Origin: JAMXLO01 sp963832895
GTDB taxonomy: Bacteria > Pseudomonadota > Alphaproteobacteria > Acetobacterales > Acetobacteraceae
DNA: 64,000 nt
NCBI GenBank assembly: GCA_963832895.1
Contig: CAWHVQ010000003.1
Coordinates: 248,001-312,000, forward strand
Direction: 5' to 3'
Part shown: positions 9,491 through 17,640 of the stretch, in pieces
Position numbering within the stretch: position 1 is the stretch's first letter
Layout: every line of letters starts with the position of its first letter
Position numbers and translations under genes: made by a program
Notes under the pieces: model-generated
The model's database searches: none
Seen by the model: only the letters and a program-made list of their open reading frames with translations
Told to the model about the DNA's origin: nothing

Positions 9491-10807
9491 ATGTCGCCCC
9501 CAGTCGATCTTGTTCAGTCCGACACCGGCCTTCCCGATCGCCCCGGGGTGGTCATCATAGGCGGCGGCATCATCGGCACCTGCGCCGCGCTGTTCCTCGC
9601 CGAGAAGGGGCACTCGGTGGTGCTGTGCGAAAAGGGCCGCATCGGCGGCGAGCAGTCCAGCCGCAACTGGGGCTGGTGCCGCACCATGGGGCGCGACGCT
9701 CGCGAAATCCCGCTGGCGATCGAGAGCCTGCGCCTGTGGCGCGGCATGAACGCGCGCATCAACCGGGACACCGGCTTTCGCCAGGCCGGCATTGCCTATC
9801 TGTGCGAGACCGAGAAGGAGGTTGCCGCGCAGGAGGCGTGGCTGGCCGATGCGCGCCAATATCAGGTGGATGCGCGGCTGTTGCGCGGCGCTGCGATTGA
9901 CGCGCTGGTGCCCGGCGCGCCGAGCAGCTTTATCGCGGCGCTGCATACGCCGACCGACGGGCGCGCCGAACCGTCCCAGGCCGCGCCGGCGATTGCCGAG
10001 GCGGCGCGCGCCGCGGGCGCCACGGTGCTGACCAACTGCGCGGTGCGCGGCATCGAGACGCGGGCCGGCCGTGTCTCGGGCGTGGTTACCGAGCGGGGCC
10101 GCATCGGCTGCGATAATGTCGTGCTCGCCGGCGGTGCCTGGTCCCGGCTGTTCTGCGGCAACGCCGGCATCGACCTGCCGCAGTTGAAGGTTCTGGGCTC
10201 GGTGTTCCGCACCGCCCCACTCAGCGGCGGCCCGGAGATTACCGCGAGCGGTTCGGTGTTCGCTTTCCGCAAGCGGCTGGATGGCGGCTATACGATCGCG
10301 CGGCGCAACGCCAACGTCGCCGACATCACGCCGGACTCATTTCGCCTGCTGCTGCGTTACGCACCGACGCTGAAGCAGAACTACGGCGAGATCCGCCTGC
10401 GCTTCGGCCGGCGCTTCTTTGAGGAATGGCGCACGAAACGGCGTTGGTCGCTGGACGAGGCCACGCCGTTCGAGGCGGTGCGTGTGCTCGATCCGGCGCC
10501 AAGGCAGGCGATCTTGCAAGAGGCGCGCACGGTGCTGTCGCGTTGCTTCCCGGCATTCGCGCGGATAAAAGTGGCGGAGAGCTGGGGCGGCCTGATCGAC
10601 GTGACGCCCGATGCGGTGCCGGTGATCGGGGAGGTGGCTGCGATCCCTGGTTTCTTCCTGGCTGCCGGCTTCTCCGGTCATGGCTTCGGCATCGGCCCGG
10701 GGGCGGGGAGGCTGATTGCCGATCTGGTCGCGGGAGATACGCCTGTCGTCGATCCGGCACCATTCCGTTTCAGTCGCTTCACCGAGGAGCCTCGCCAGGC
10801 CGCGTAA
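9491..10807 (+). CDS. FAD-dependent amine oxidoreductase, DadA/glycine-oxidase type
   Basis: This is a DAO-family flavoenzyme that probably oxidises a secondary or D-amino acid. An N-terminal dinucleotide-binding loop GGGIIGT is at residues 24-30, and SSRNWGWCRTMGRD resembles the family's substrate loop. A C-terminal FAD-closing segment reads GGLIDVTPDAVPVIGE, then GFSGHGFGIGPGAGRL. I chose the start at 9491 (438 aa) because the Rossmann strand follows soon after; an in-frame ATG at 9473 is possible. It is divergent from hyuA, and a DMT transporter gene begins on the very next base after its stop, suggesting an oxidise-and-transport unit. Confidence 0.88.
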   Translation: MSPPVDLVQSDTGLPDRPGVVIIGGGIIGTCAALFLAEKGHSVVLCEKGRIGGEQSSRNWGWCRTMGRDAREIPLAIESLRLWRGMNARINRDTGFRQAGIAYLCETEKEVAAQEAWLADARQYQVDARLLRGAAIDALVPGAPSSFIAALHTPTDGRAEPSQAAPAIAEAARAAGATVLTNCAVRGIETRAGRVSGVVTERGRIGCDNVVLAGGAWSRLFCGNAGIDLPQLKVLGSVFRTAPLSGGPEITASGSVFAFRKRLDGGYTIARRNANVADITPDSFRLLLRYAPTLKQNYGEIRLRFGRRFFEEWRTKRRWSLDEATPFEAVRVLDPAPRQAILQEARTVLSRCFPAFARIKVAESWGGLIDVTPDAVPVIGEVAAIPGFFLAAGFSGHGFGIGPGAGRLIADLVAGDTPVVDPAPFRFSRFTEEPRQAA

Positions 10808-11723
10808 ATGGCGAGCGTTGCCGTCACCGTCCGTCCTGCCGTCTCCATGGCCGCACGCCAGCGCGCCCTGTTCGCGGTGCTGTGCTTTGTCTGGGGAACC
10901 ACCTGGCTCGCCATGAAGGTTGGTATCGCCGTGGTACCACCTGGCGTTTTCGCCGGAACGCGCTGGACCACGGCGGGACTGATGCTGCTGCTGTGGCGGT
11001 TCGCGGCTGCAAATTCCCATGCGACTGACCGGTCGCCTGATCGTGGTTGCCGTATTGATGGTGTCCTTCAATCAGGTGATCCAGCTGTACGGCCTGCGCT
11101 ACATCACCGCCGGATTGGCTGCCGTCCTGTCGTCGGCGTTGTCGCCGATCTCGTTGCTCGGCTTCGCGGTGATTGTCGGACAGGAGCGCCTCGTCCGGCG
11201 GCAGGTGGCGGCGATCGCCATCGGCGTTACCGGCATCCTGGTGCTGTTCGGTCCGGCGGCCCTCGCAGGCCGGCTCGACATGCACGAACTGCTGGGTGCC
11301 ACCGGCGTTATCGTCGGCACGCTGTGCTATTCCGCTGGTTCGGTAATGGCGCGGCCGCTGATGAATTCGCTGGCGCCGGCGCAGATGGCCGCCATGACCA
11401 ACCTGATCGGCGGCGCCATCCTGCTGGTCGCTTCGATCGTCTTCGAGCCTGGTGCGGTCGCGGCACTGATCCACCCATGGGGATGGCATGCCACTTTCGC
11501 CTGGCTCTATTTGCTGCTGCCCGGATCGATCCTGTCGACGGTGATCTACTTCCTGCTGGTACGCGACTGGGGCGCCAGCCGCACCGGCACCTATGCTTTC
11601 GTCTCGCCGGTGATCGCAGTGGCACTCGGCACAACGCTATTCGGCGAACGGCTTGATCCAGCCGACATGGTGGGCATGGCGTTGATGCTCGTCGCCGCCG
11701 CGATCGTGCTCAGGCGGACATAG
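10808..11723 (+). pseudogene. DMT-superfamily EamA transporter, interrupted by one frameshift
   Basis: The ATG at 10808 follows the previous stop directly (TAAATG). The first frame encodes an EamA N terminus (LFAVLCFVWGTTWLAMKVG, VFAGTRWTTAGLMLLLW). The rest of the transporter (MVSFNQVIQLYGLRYITAG, SALSPISLLGFAVIVGQE, TYAFVSPVIAVALGT) lies in the frame displaced by +1, up to the stop at 11723. The join is at about 10997-11012. The combined length of ~304 residues and ten hydrophobic segments match an intact drug/metabolite exporter. One extra base explains the break. Whether it is real or a sequence error cannot be decided here. Confidence 0.8.
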
Positions 11724-11726
11724 CAG

Positions 11727-12053
11727 TCAGATCCATACGTCGTTCTGCGCGGTGCGTTCGCCGCTCTCGTGTCCGGTATTGAGCACGCCGCGCGGTTCGA
11801 TCAGCAGCAGCTTGACCTCCTTCTCGGCATACGGCTTGTGCTCCACGCCCTTCGGAACGACGAACATCTCGCCGGCCGCAACCCGAACCGTGCCATCGCG
11901 GAAGTCGATCCGCAATTCGCCTTCCATCACGAGGAAGGTCTCGTCGGTGTCCTTGTGGTCATGCCAGACGAAGTCGCCCTGGAGCTTCACGATCTTGAAC
12001 TGATAGTCGTTCATCTCGGCGACGACCTTGGGCTGCCACTGCTCGTCGAACAA
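11727..12053 (-). CDS. Small cupin-domain protein (probable true start further upstream at a non-standard codon)
   Basis: This is a single-domain cupin with the metal-binding motif FVWHDHKDTDETFLVMEGE (motif 1) and GEMFVVPKGVEHKPYA (motif 2), so a mononuclear metal site is likely. Function is unknown; such proteins bind or isomerise small carboxylates or sugars. The listed start is TTG at 12053. The reading frame continues upstream with ITYQAINFGKKFAL, which resembles the conserved N terminus of this family, and a GGAGG sits before an ATA codon at 12092, just after the stop of the upstream reductase gene. The native start may therefore be ATA, or an ATG lost by mutation. Confidence 0.82.
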   Translation of the reverse strand: MFDEQWQPKVVAEMNDYQFKIVKLQGDFVWHDHKDTDETFLVMEGELRIDFRDGTVRVAAGEMFVVPKGVEHKPYAEKEVKLLLIEPRGVLNTGHESGERTAQNDVWI

Positions 12054-12104
12054 TGCGAACTTCTTGCCGAAGTTGATCGCCTGGTAGGTTATGCAATGCC
12101 TCCG

Positions 12105-13055
12105 TCAGGTCACGTGCAGCACGGCCTTGCCGGGAAATTCGCGCGCGAGCAGGCGGCGCGCGATCGAGGCGATGTCGGTCCACGGCGCCTCGACATCGAT
12201 ATGCGGACGCAGCCTGCCGCGCGCAACCTCGCTGGCGAGCACCGCCAATCCTTCCCCCGCGGGTTCCACGTGGCGCAGTTCGTGGAACAGGATCAGGCCA
12301 TACAGCTTCACGCCTCCCTGGCGGAAGAACGCGCCGCTCTCGAACGTTGTGGTCGGCGCTTCCGAAACACCGAAGTGAACACAGGTGCCGTTCGGTTGCA
12401 GCATCGTAAGCGCCGCGGACAATGCGGAGCCGCCGATCGAATCCACGATCAGGTGATACGGGCCGCTCGACGCCGCCGCGCCGAGGTTGGACGCGACGAT
12501 GATGTGCTCTCCGCACCATTCGCTGATCATCGTCCTCTGTTCTGCGCGGCGCACGTGGCCATAGACCTCGGCGCCTGCTGTCGCAGCGAGTTGCACGGCG
12601 AGATGCCCGACGCCGCCGGTCGCGCCATCAACCAGCACCTTGCGACCCAGCAGCAGTCCGCCCTGCCGCAATGCATGCAGCGCGGTGAGGCCGGCAACAG
12701 GCAGCGTCGCCGCCTGCGCGTCTGTCACTGCATCCGGCAGTGCGGCGACGGCATGGCTCGGCGCTCGGATGCGCTCCGCCCACGCACCGGTCGGCAATAT
12801 GCCGACGACACGCGTGCCGGGCTTCGGTCCGCTGCCATCGGCCGCAGCCTCTTCAATGATGCCGGCGAAGTCCCAGCCGGGCCGCGCACCGGCGTCGGAC
12901 TGCGACAGTGCACGATTGACCTCGCCACGGTTCAGCGAGATCGCGGTGACGCGGACGGTTACATCGCCGATTGTCGCCGGTGGCAATTCGACCGATTGCA
13001 GGGTCAGCTTTTCGCTGCGGGATGGATCAACGACGACGGCGCGCACTTGCGGCAT
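12105..13055 (-). CDS. MDR-family zinc-independent alcohol dehydrogenase / quinone oxidoreductase-like
   Basis: This NADPH-dependent medium-chain reductase has the N-terminal GroES-like fold (AISLNRGEVNRAL, ARPGWDFAGII) and a Rossmann domain with GATGGVG at residues 144-150. Cysteine and histidine ligands for catalytic zinc are absent, as in quinone oxidoreductases and enoyl reductases. The protein has 316 residues. It lies upstream of the cupin, whose ribosome site falls right after its stop, so the two are probably co-expressed. The substrate is unknown. Confidence 0.85.
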   Translation of the reverse strand: MPQVRAVVVDPSRSEKLTLQSVELPPATIGDVTVRVTAISLNRGEVNRALSQSDAGARPGWDFAGIIEEAAADGSGPKPGTRVVGILPTGAWAERIRAPSHAVAALPDAVTDAQAATLPVAGLTALHALRQGGLLLGRKVLVDGATGGVGHLAVQLAATAGAEVYGHVRRAEQRTMISEWCGEHIIVASNLGAAASSGPYHLIVDSIGGSALSAALTMLQPNGTCVHFGVSEAPTTTFESGAFFRQGGVKLYGLILFHELRHVEPAGEGLAVLASEVARGRLRPHIDVEAPWTDIASIARRLLAREFPGKAVLHVT

Positions 13056-13083
13056 AACGTCCTCCCCCTTGTCAGATCGTCTA

Positions 13084-13872
13084 TCAGCTGCCCTTGAACC
13101 TGGGCTTCCTGCGTTCGCGCCACGCCTGGTGCGCTTCCTGCTTGTCCTCGGTCATCTCCAGCATGGCGAAGCGATACAGATCGCCGAGCACCGCGTCCGC
13201 CAGCGGCACGTCGATGCCGCGGTTGAGCGACTCCTTGGTCAACCGCGTCGCCAGCGGCGGCAGCGCGGCGATATGCTCCGCCACCTCCATCCCGCGCGCC
13301 ATCAGCGCATCGTGCGGCACCAGCCATTGCGCGAGGCCGATGCGATACGCCTCCTCCGCCGTCAGGGGAAAGCCGAACGCCATGCGCATCGCGAGGCCCT
13401 TGCCGACCCAGCGCGCCAGTCGTGTGGCACCGCCCTGTGCCGGGATGATGCCGAGACCGCTCTGCGGCAGCCGCCACTCCGCGCGCTCGGACGCGACGAT
13501 CATGTCGCAGCAATAGGTGACGATGCAGCCGATGCCGACGGCATAGCCGTTCACCGCGGCGATGATCGGCTTGGCGAAGTCGGTCAGCATCGGGATCGGA
13601 TGCGCGCGCCGCCGGTTGGGCAGGTCCTTCAGGAACGCCGCGACCGAATCCATCGTGTGGGTGCGCGGGTTCTTCAGATCGGCCCCCGCGCTGAACGCGC
13701 CGCCGCGGTCGTCGCCGGTCAGGATCACGCAGCGGATGTCGGGATCAGCCTCCAGTTCCGGCAGGCTGCGGACCAGGCCGGTCTGGAACTCCTCGCACCA
13801 GGCGTTGCGGGCCTCCGGGCGGCTGAGCGTCAGGACGGCGACGGCACCGCGGCGTTCACAGAGCAGGGGCAT
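13084..13872 (-). CDS. Crotonase / enoyl-CoA hydratase-isomerase family protein lacking both canonical catalytic glutamates
   Basis: The crotonase fold is clear. An oxyanion-hole segment AFSAGADLK lies near residues 59-67, KPIIAAVNGYAVGIGC at 101-116, and GLGIIPAQGG at 139-148. Aligned to classical enoyl-CoA hydratase, the two catalytic glutamates fall on Ile117 (in GIGCIVTYCCD) and Gln137 (in LPQSGLG). A simple hydratase reaction is therefore unlikely; isomerase, hydrolase or another CoA chemistry is possible. The start at 13872 has GAGGAGGAA upstream and gives 262 aa. It sits between an MDR reductase and a phosphoesterase on the same strand. Confidence 0.88.
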   Translation of the reverse strand: MPLLCERRGAVAVLTLSRPEARNAWCEEFQTGLVRSLPELEADPDIRCVILTGDDRGGAFSAGADLKNPRTHTMDSVAAFLKDLPNRRRAHPIPMLTDFAKPIIAAVNGYAVGIGCIVTYCCDMIVASERAEWRLPQSGLGIIPAQGGATRLARWVGKGLAMRMAFGFPLTAEEAYRIGLAQWLVPHDALMARGMEVAEHIAALPPLATRLTKESLNRGIDVPLADAVLGDLYRFAMLEMTEDKQEAHQAWRERRKPRFKGS

Positions 13873-13885
13873 GGCTGGTTCCTCC

Positions 13886-14623
13886 TCACGCGCGATCCCA
13901 CCGCAATGGTTCGCGCGTGACAAGCACCTCGCCGTTCGAGGTGAGCCGGATCACGTTGACCGTCCGCGCGAGATCGGGGGAGCCGGAGTAATACGCCGGC
14001 ACAGTGCCGTCTCCGACGCGTTCCGGCCGGTCCCAGTGGCCCAGCGCCAGATAGTCCGCCGCGGTCGCGGCGATCGCATCGTCGCTGAACAGCCAGGACG
14101 GACGCAGCGGGGTCGCGAGGTTGTGCGGCGGCTCGTAGTGCCCGTGCGCCATGGCGATCTGCCAGCGAGTGCTGCGGGAGCGCGGGCCGCGCAGCGGGGC
14201 CATGTTCTCGTAGTCGCGATGCGCGTGCCCCCAGATCTCCAGGTCACGGTCTGGAAAACCGACTGCCTCGTCGTGCGTGATTCCGATGATGGTGACGTTG
14301 GCAATGGACGCGAGCCCGCCGCGCACGAAAACGCTGTTCGGCAGCGCAGGGTCGTGATTGCCGGGCAGGATTACCACCTCGATCCGGGCATCGGCCAGTA
14401 GCCGGCCGGTGCGGTCGAGCACCGGGGCGGGGACGCGGTTGTTGTCGAACGTGTCGCCGGCGAGGAGCACGACATCGGCGTGCGCATCGCGGGCGGCGGC
14501 CAGCACGGCGGCAAGGCCGGCCGTGCCGTCACCGTGCTTGGTGGCGTTCTGTTCGTCATCGACGTGCAGGTCGGAACTGTGGACAAGGACGATGTCCACT
14601 GGGGACGGCTCAGATCGGGGCAT
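13886..14623 (-). CDS. Metallophosphoesterase, SbcD/Mre11-like calcineurin fold
   Basis: This is a dimetal phosphoesterase of about 245 residues. The metal motifs appear in the expected order: SSDLHVDD near the N terminus (DxH), LAGDTFDNNR (GD), LPGNHDP (GNHD), then GHAH and AHGHYEPP. The fold resembles the nuclease core of SbcD, but the C-terminal capping domains and any sbcC partner are absent, so it may be a stand-alone phosphodiesterase or nuclease. It lies 13 bp before the crotonase gene on the same strand. The 147 bp between it and the amidase holds no gene that I can see. Confidence 0.82.
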   Translation of the reverse strand: MPRSEPSPVDIVLVHSSDLHVDDEQNATKHGDGTAGLAAVLAAARDAHADVVLLAGDTFDNNRVPAPVLDRTGRLLADARIEVVILPGNHDPALPNSVFVRGGLASIANVTIIGITHDEAVGFPDRDLEIWGHAHRDYENMAPLRGPRSRSTRWQIAMAHGHYEPPHNLATPLRPSWLFSDDAIAATAADYLALGHWDRPERVGDGTVPAYYSGSPDLARTVNVIRLTSNGEVLVTREPLRWDRA

Positions 14624-14770
14624 GGGCGGTTATCGTAGGGGGTGGAGCGCGGGAAACAAGACCGCGCCTGAAACAGACGCGGGTCGATATCGTCGCCGAC
14701 CAGGCAATGTGCACAAGAACCAACCACTCAGCTTGTTTTGTCGGCTGGCATTGACCCCCTGCGGCTCCCG

Positions 14771-16309
14771 TCAACCGACGCCCGTGATTGCGTCCCAATC
14801 GACCGCCTTCTGGTATGCATAGGCGACGCGCAACAGCAGCGGATCGGCCAGGAAGTTGCCGACCAGTTGCAGGCTGATCGGCATGCCGTCGACCTTGCCG
14901 CAAGGCACCGCGAGGGCCGGATGGCCGGTGTAGTTGGTCGGCTTGGTGTTGTAGGCCATCGGCAGCAGCATCCAGTTGCGGCGCAGGTTCGCCTCGATCG
15001 CTGCGGTCGGGTCGGTCGGTTCCTCCTCCACGACGGGCGCGATGTTGCGCACCGTCGGCAAAGCCAGCACATCGACCTTGGCGAGCGCGCGGTCGAACGC
15101 CGCGACATAGGATGGCCGGACGTTATGCGCCTTGGCATACACGCCGCCGTGGTAGTTGCGCCGCGACAGCTCCGCGACCAGGTGGTTGAGCTTGGTGCGC
15201 GCCGGCAGCATGTCGCCATGCGCGCGCCACATCCGGTCGATCGCGGTGATGACAGAGGCGGGATAGTAAGCCTTCGCGCCGATCCCGAAGAAGCCGACGT
15301 CATGGATTGCCCGCGCGCCCTCGAACACCAGCGCCGCATACACGCTGTCAATCTGGGCATGCTGCGGAACCGAAATCCTGCTGACCTCGGCGCCGAGTTT
15401 CTCAAGCGTGGCTATGGCGGCGAGGACACCTTTGGCGACCTCTGGCTCGATGGGCTCGGCAAAACCCTCCTCGAGGATGCCGATCCGCAACCCCCGCACG
15501 CCGCCATCGAGGTCAGTCAGCGCGTCGATGCTCTCCGGGATGCCGCGGCGCTGCCGTGGGTCGTTGTCGTCATAGCCGGCCACCGCCTGCAGCGCGGCCG
15601 CGACGTCGGGTACCGTGCGTGCCATCGGCCCCACGTGGTCCACGCTGGGCTCGGCGGCGAAGCCGACCGCGAAGTGCGAGACCAGGCCGAATGTCGGCTT
15701 CAGCCCGACAACGCCACAATAGGCTGCGGGCAGCCGGATGGAGCCGCCCTGGTCGCCGCCGAACGATATATCGACCTCGGCTGCGGCCAGCGCTGCCCCG
15801 GAGCCCGACGAGGATCCGCCGGTGATCCGCTGCCGATTGTGCGGGTTCAGTGGCTTGCCGTAGTCGCCCATGAACCCGTTCATCATGTGCTTGCCGACGA
15901 CCTTTCCGCCGGCCGACAGCACGCGGGTCACCACGGTCGCGTCCACGTCGGGGAAAAATCCCTCCATGGCCTGCGAAGTGAAGACCTGCGGGATGCCGGC
16001 CACACTGACATGGTCCTTGAAGCTGACCGTCTTGCCGGCCAGCAGCCCGGTGTCCCGTCCGCCGATGGCGCATCTCCACAGCCACGCCTGGTAGCGGTCC
16101 TCGGTTAGCGACGGGCGATAGCCTGGACTGCGCTCGGGGAACAGCAGCGGTGGAGCTGCCTCATCGGCGCGCGACTGCGCAAATTCGTCCAGTCCGCGCA
16201 TCGCATCGACGATGAAAGGCAAATAGAGCTCGGCTTCGCCATGGCTCAGGCGGAGATTGAGAGAGGCGGCGAGCTCGACCAACTGGCCCGCGTCGGGCAT
16301 GGCGAACAT
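14771..16309 (-). CDS. Amidase, amidase-signature family
   Basis: This is a Ser-cisSer-Lys amidohydrolase of 512 residues. The catalytic lysine is in VSFKDH (Lys98). The GGSSSGSG loop is at 164-171, and GGDQGGSIRLPA at 185-196 carries the nucleophilic serine (Ser190). Length and the N-terminal helical extension resemble enantioselective aliphatic/aromatic amidases that often partner nitrile hydratase, but no such genes are nearby. AAGGGA sits just upstream of the ATG at 16309. The substrate is unknown. It is divergent from a BASS-like transporter across 356 bp. Confidence 0.9.
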   Translation of the reverse strand: MFAMPDAGQLVELAASLNLRLSHGEAELYLPFIVDAMRGLDEFAQSRADEAAPPLLFPERSPGYRPSLTEDRYQAWLWRCAIGGRDTGLLAGKTVSFKDHVSVAGIPQVFTSQAMEGFFPDVDATVVTRVLSAGGKVVGKHMMNGFMGDYGKPLNPHNRQRITGGSSSGSGAALAAAEVDISFGGDQGGSIRLPAAYCGVVGLKPTFGLVSHFAVGFAAEPSVDHVGPMARTVPDVAAALQAVAGYDDNDPRQRRGIPESIDALTDLDGGVRGLRIGILEEGFAEPIEPEVAKGVLAAIATLEKLGAEVSRISVPQHAQIDSVYAALVFEGARAIHDVGFFGIGAKAYYPASVITAIDRMWRAHGDMLPARTKLNHLVAELSRRNYHGGVYAKAHNVRPSYVAAFDRALAKVDVLALPTVRNIAPVVEEEPTDPTAAIEANLRRNWMLLPMAYNTKPTNYTGHPALAVPCGKVDGMPISLQLVGNFLADPLLLRVAYAYQKAVDWDAITGVG

Positions 16310-16665
16310 GGGAATCCCTTCGGTGTGTGTACGGAACGGTCAGTCACTATCTTACTTTATCGAAGTCATGCGGATGCATAGCAAGCTACGTGCCGGCCTC
16401 CTGGCAGCTCTGGCACGTCTCAAACTTCTGAAGCGAAACTGTCATCGCACGGGGCGGCACCGAGACGACCTTTGGGCTCAACGCGTACACTGATTCTGCA
16501 GCCAGTCGGTCGTTTTCAGTGCGAATGGTCCGGCGAAGTTTCGTCCTGTGATCTAGTTCACAGCGCCGCGGTCATTTTTTCGTATGAGGAGGGATACGCC
16601 GCATGCAATACGCCTGAACGGAGTCGAACCAAAGCAATCACCAACCACAGATCGGGGGCTGTCAC
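16310..16665. other. Intergenic region between divergent amidase and BASS-like transporter genes
   Basis: This 356-bp stretch has no convincing coding sequence; the one longer open frame has no family-like features. It holds a CRP-type palindrome (separate entry) and must contain the divergent promoters. A run of six T at 16575-16580 lies downstream of that box. I see nothing else I can support. Confidence 0.6.
16547..16562. promoter_or_regulatory. CRP/FNR-family binding site, TGTGA-N6-TCACA
   Basis: TGTGATCTAGTTCACA has two perfect pentamer arms, TGTGA and TCACA, around a 6-bp spacer. It differs at one position from the symmetric ideal CRP core. It lies 103 bp upstream of the BASS-like transporter ATG and about 238 bp from the divergent amidase start, a good position for activation of the transporter. 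The regulator itself is not in the window. Confidence 0.6.
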
Positions 16666-17637
16666 ATGAGAATTGTTCTCCAATGGGCTGGACGCAATGG
16701 TGCTGCTGTCGTCATTGCGGGCGTGGTCATCGGACTTTGCATTCCCTATCTGTCGGATCTGGCGAGGCCGTACCTCGCCGTCGCAATCTTCATCTTCACC
16801 TTCGGTTCCTTCCTGAAATTCGATGGCACGTCACTGGGCGGCGAGCTGGGCCACGCCAAACAGATTGCGTTGATGGTTCTGTGGGCCACCTTCGGCGTGC
16901 CGTTGGTCATCGTGCTGCTCATCCGTGTTACCCATCCTGGGCCGGAACTGGCTCAGGGACTGCTGTTCTGGGCATTGGTTCCCGCGAGCCCAGCCTGTGT
17001 CGCATTTGCTGCCATCCTGCGGCTCAACATTCCGATCGCACTGCTGGCGACCGTCATCGGTACGGCCGCTTCGCCCTTCTGCATTCCAGCGCTCGCCGCG
17101 ATGTTCGGCGGCTACAGTCTCGACATCGACCCGCTCGCGACTTGCCTGCACCTGGTGCTTCTCGTTGGCGGTGCCTTCCTCGCATCAGTGGCGGCGAAGC
17201 GCCTCGCGAGCAGCTTCATTCGGGAGAACCCGGAAGCGATGACCGGCATTGCCGTCTTCGCAATGTTCCTCGCCGGCATGGGGTCCATGCGAGGCATGCA
17301 GGCGCATCTGTTCGCGCAGCCGCAGACCAGCCTTGAGTTCGTGCTGCTGGCATATGTCATGTTGTTCGCGGCGGAACTGGCGGGAACGTTCCTGTTCTGG
17401 CGTTACGGCCGCAACGCCGCTCTGACGGCCGGCCTGATCAGTGGAACGCGTACCATCACGTTGGCCTGGGTCGTGCTGGGCAACAAGGTGCTGCCGCTCG
17501 CGGATCTGTTCCTGGCGACCAGCATGGTCGCGAAGTACACCGCACCTGGCCTGACGAAGTGGTTGCTGACGCGCATTCTCGCCGCGGAAGTGACGCCGGC
17601 CGTTGTCCCGGCGTCGCAGGCCACCTATCGGTCCTGA
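16666..17637 (+). CDS. BASS-like (bile acid:sodium symporter fold) membrane transporter
   Basis: This 323-residue polytopic membrane protein has about nine or ten hydrophobic segments, including VVIAGVVIGLCIPYL, AVAIFIFTFGSFLKF, GLLFWALVPASPACVAF, LAGMGSMRGM and LISGTRTITLAWVVLG. The SPACVAF and ISGTRTITLA crossing-loop-like segments resemble the substrate-binding repeats of the BASS superfamily (organic anion/Na+ symport). Substrate is unknown. A CRP-like box upstream suggests control by carbon or energy status. It converges on an LLM monooxygenase gene with 3 bp between the stops. Confidence 0.65.
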   Translation: MRIVLQWAGRNGAAVVIAGVVIGLCIPYLSDLARPYLAVAIFIFTFGSFLKFDGTSLGGELGHAKQIALMVLWATFGVPLVIVLLIRVTHPGPELAQGLLFWALVPASPACVAFAAILRLNIPIALLATVIGTAASPFCIPALAAMFGGYSLDIDPLATCLHLVLLVGGAFLASVAAKRLASSFIRENPEAMTGIAVFAMFLAGMGSMRGMQAHLFAQPQTSLEFVLLAYVMLFAAELAGTFLFWRYGRNAALTAGLISGTRTITLAWVVLGNKVLPLADLFLATSMVAKYTAPGLTKWLLTRILAAEVTPAVVPASQATYRS

Positions 17638-17640
17638 CGA

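Noticed and set aside
16257..16493. 78-codon plus-strand frame before the BASS-like gene
   Set aside because: It overlaps the amidase 5' end, with no signal, domain or ribosome site.
16612..16632. CGGAGTCGAACC, resembling a reverse-strand tRNA T-arm
   Set aside because: The bases around it do not form the T stem, acceptor stem or other arms of a tRNA.
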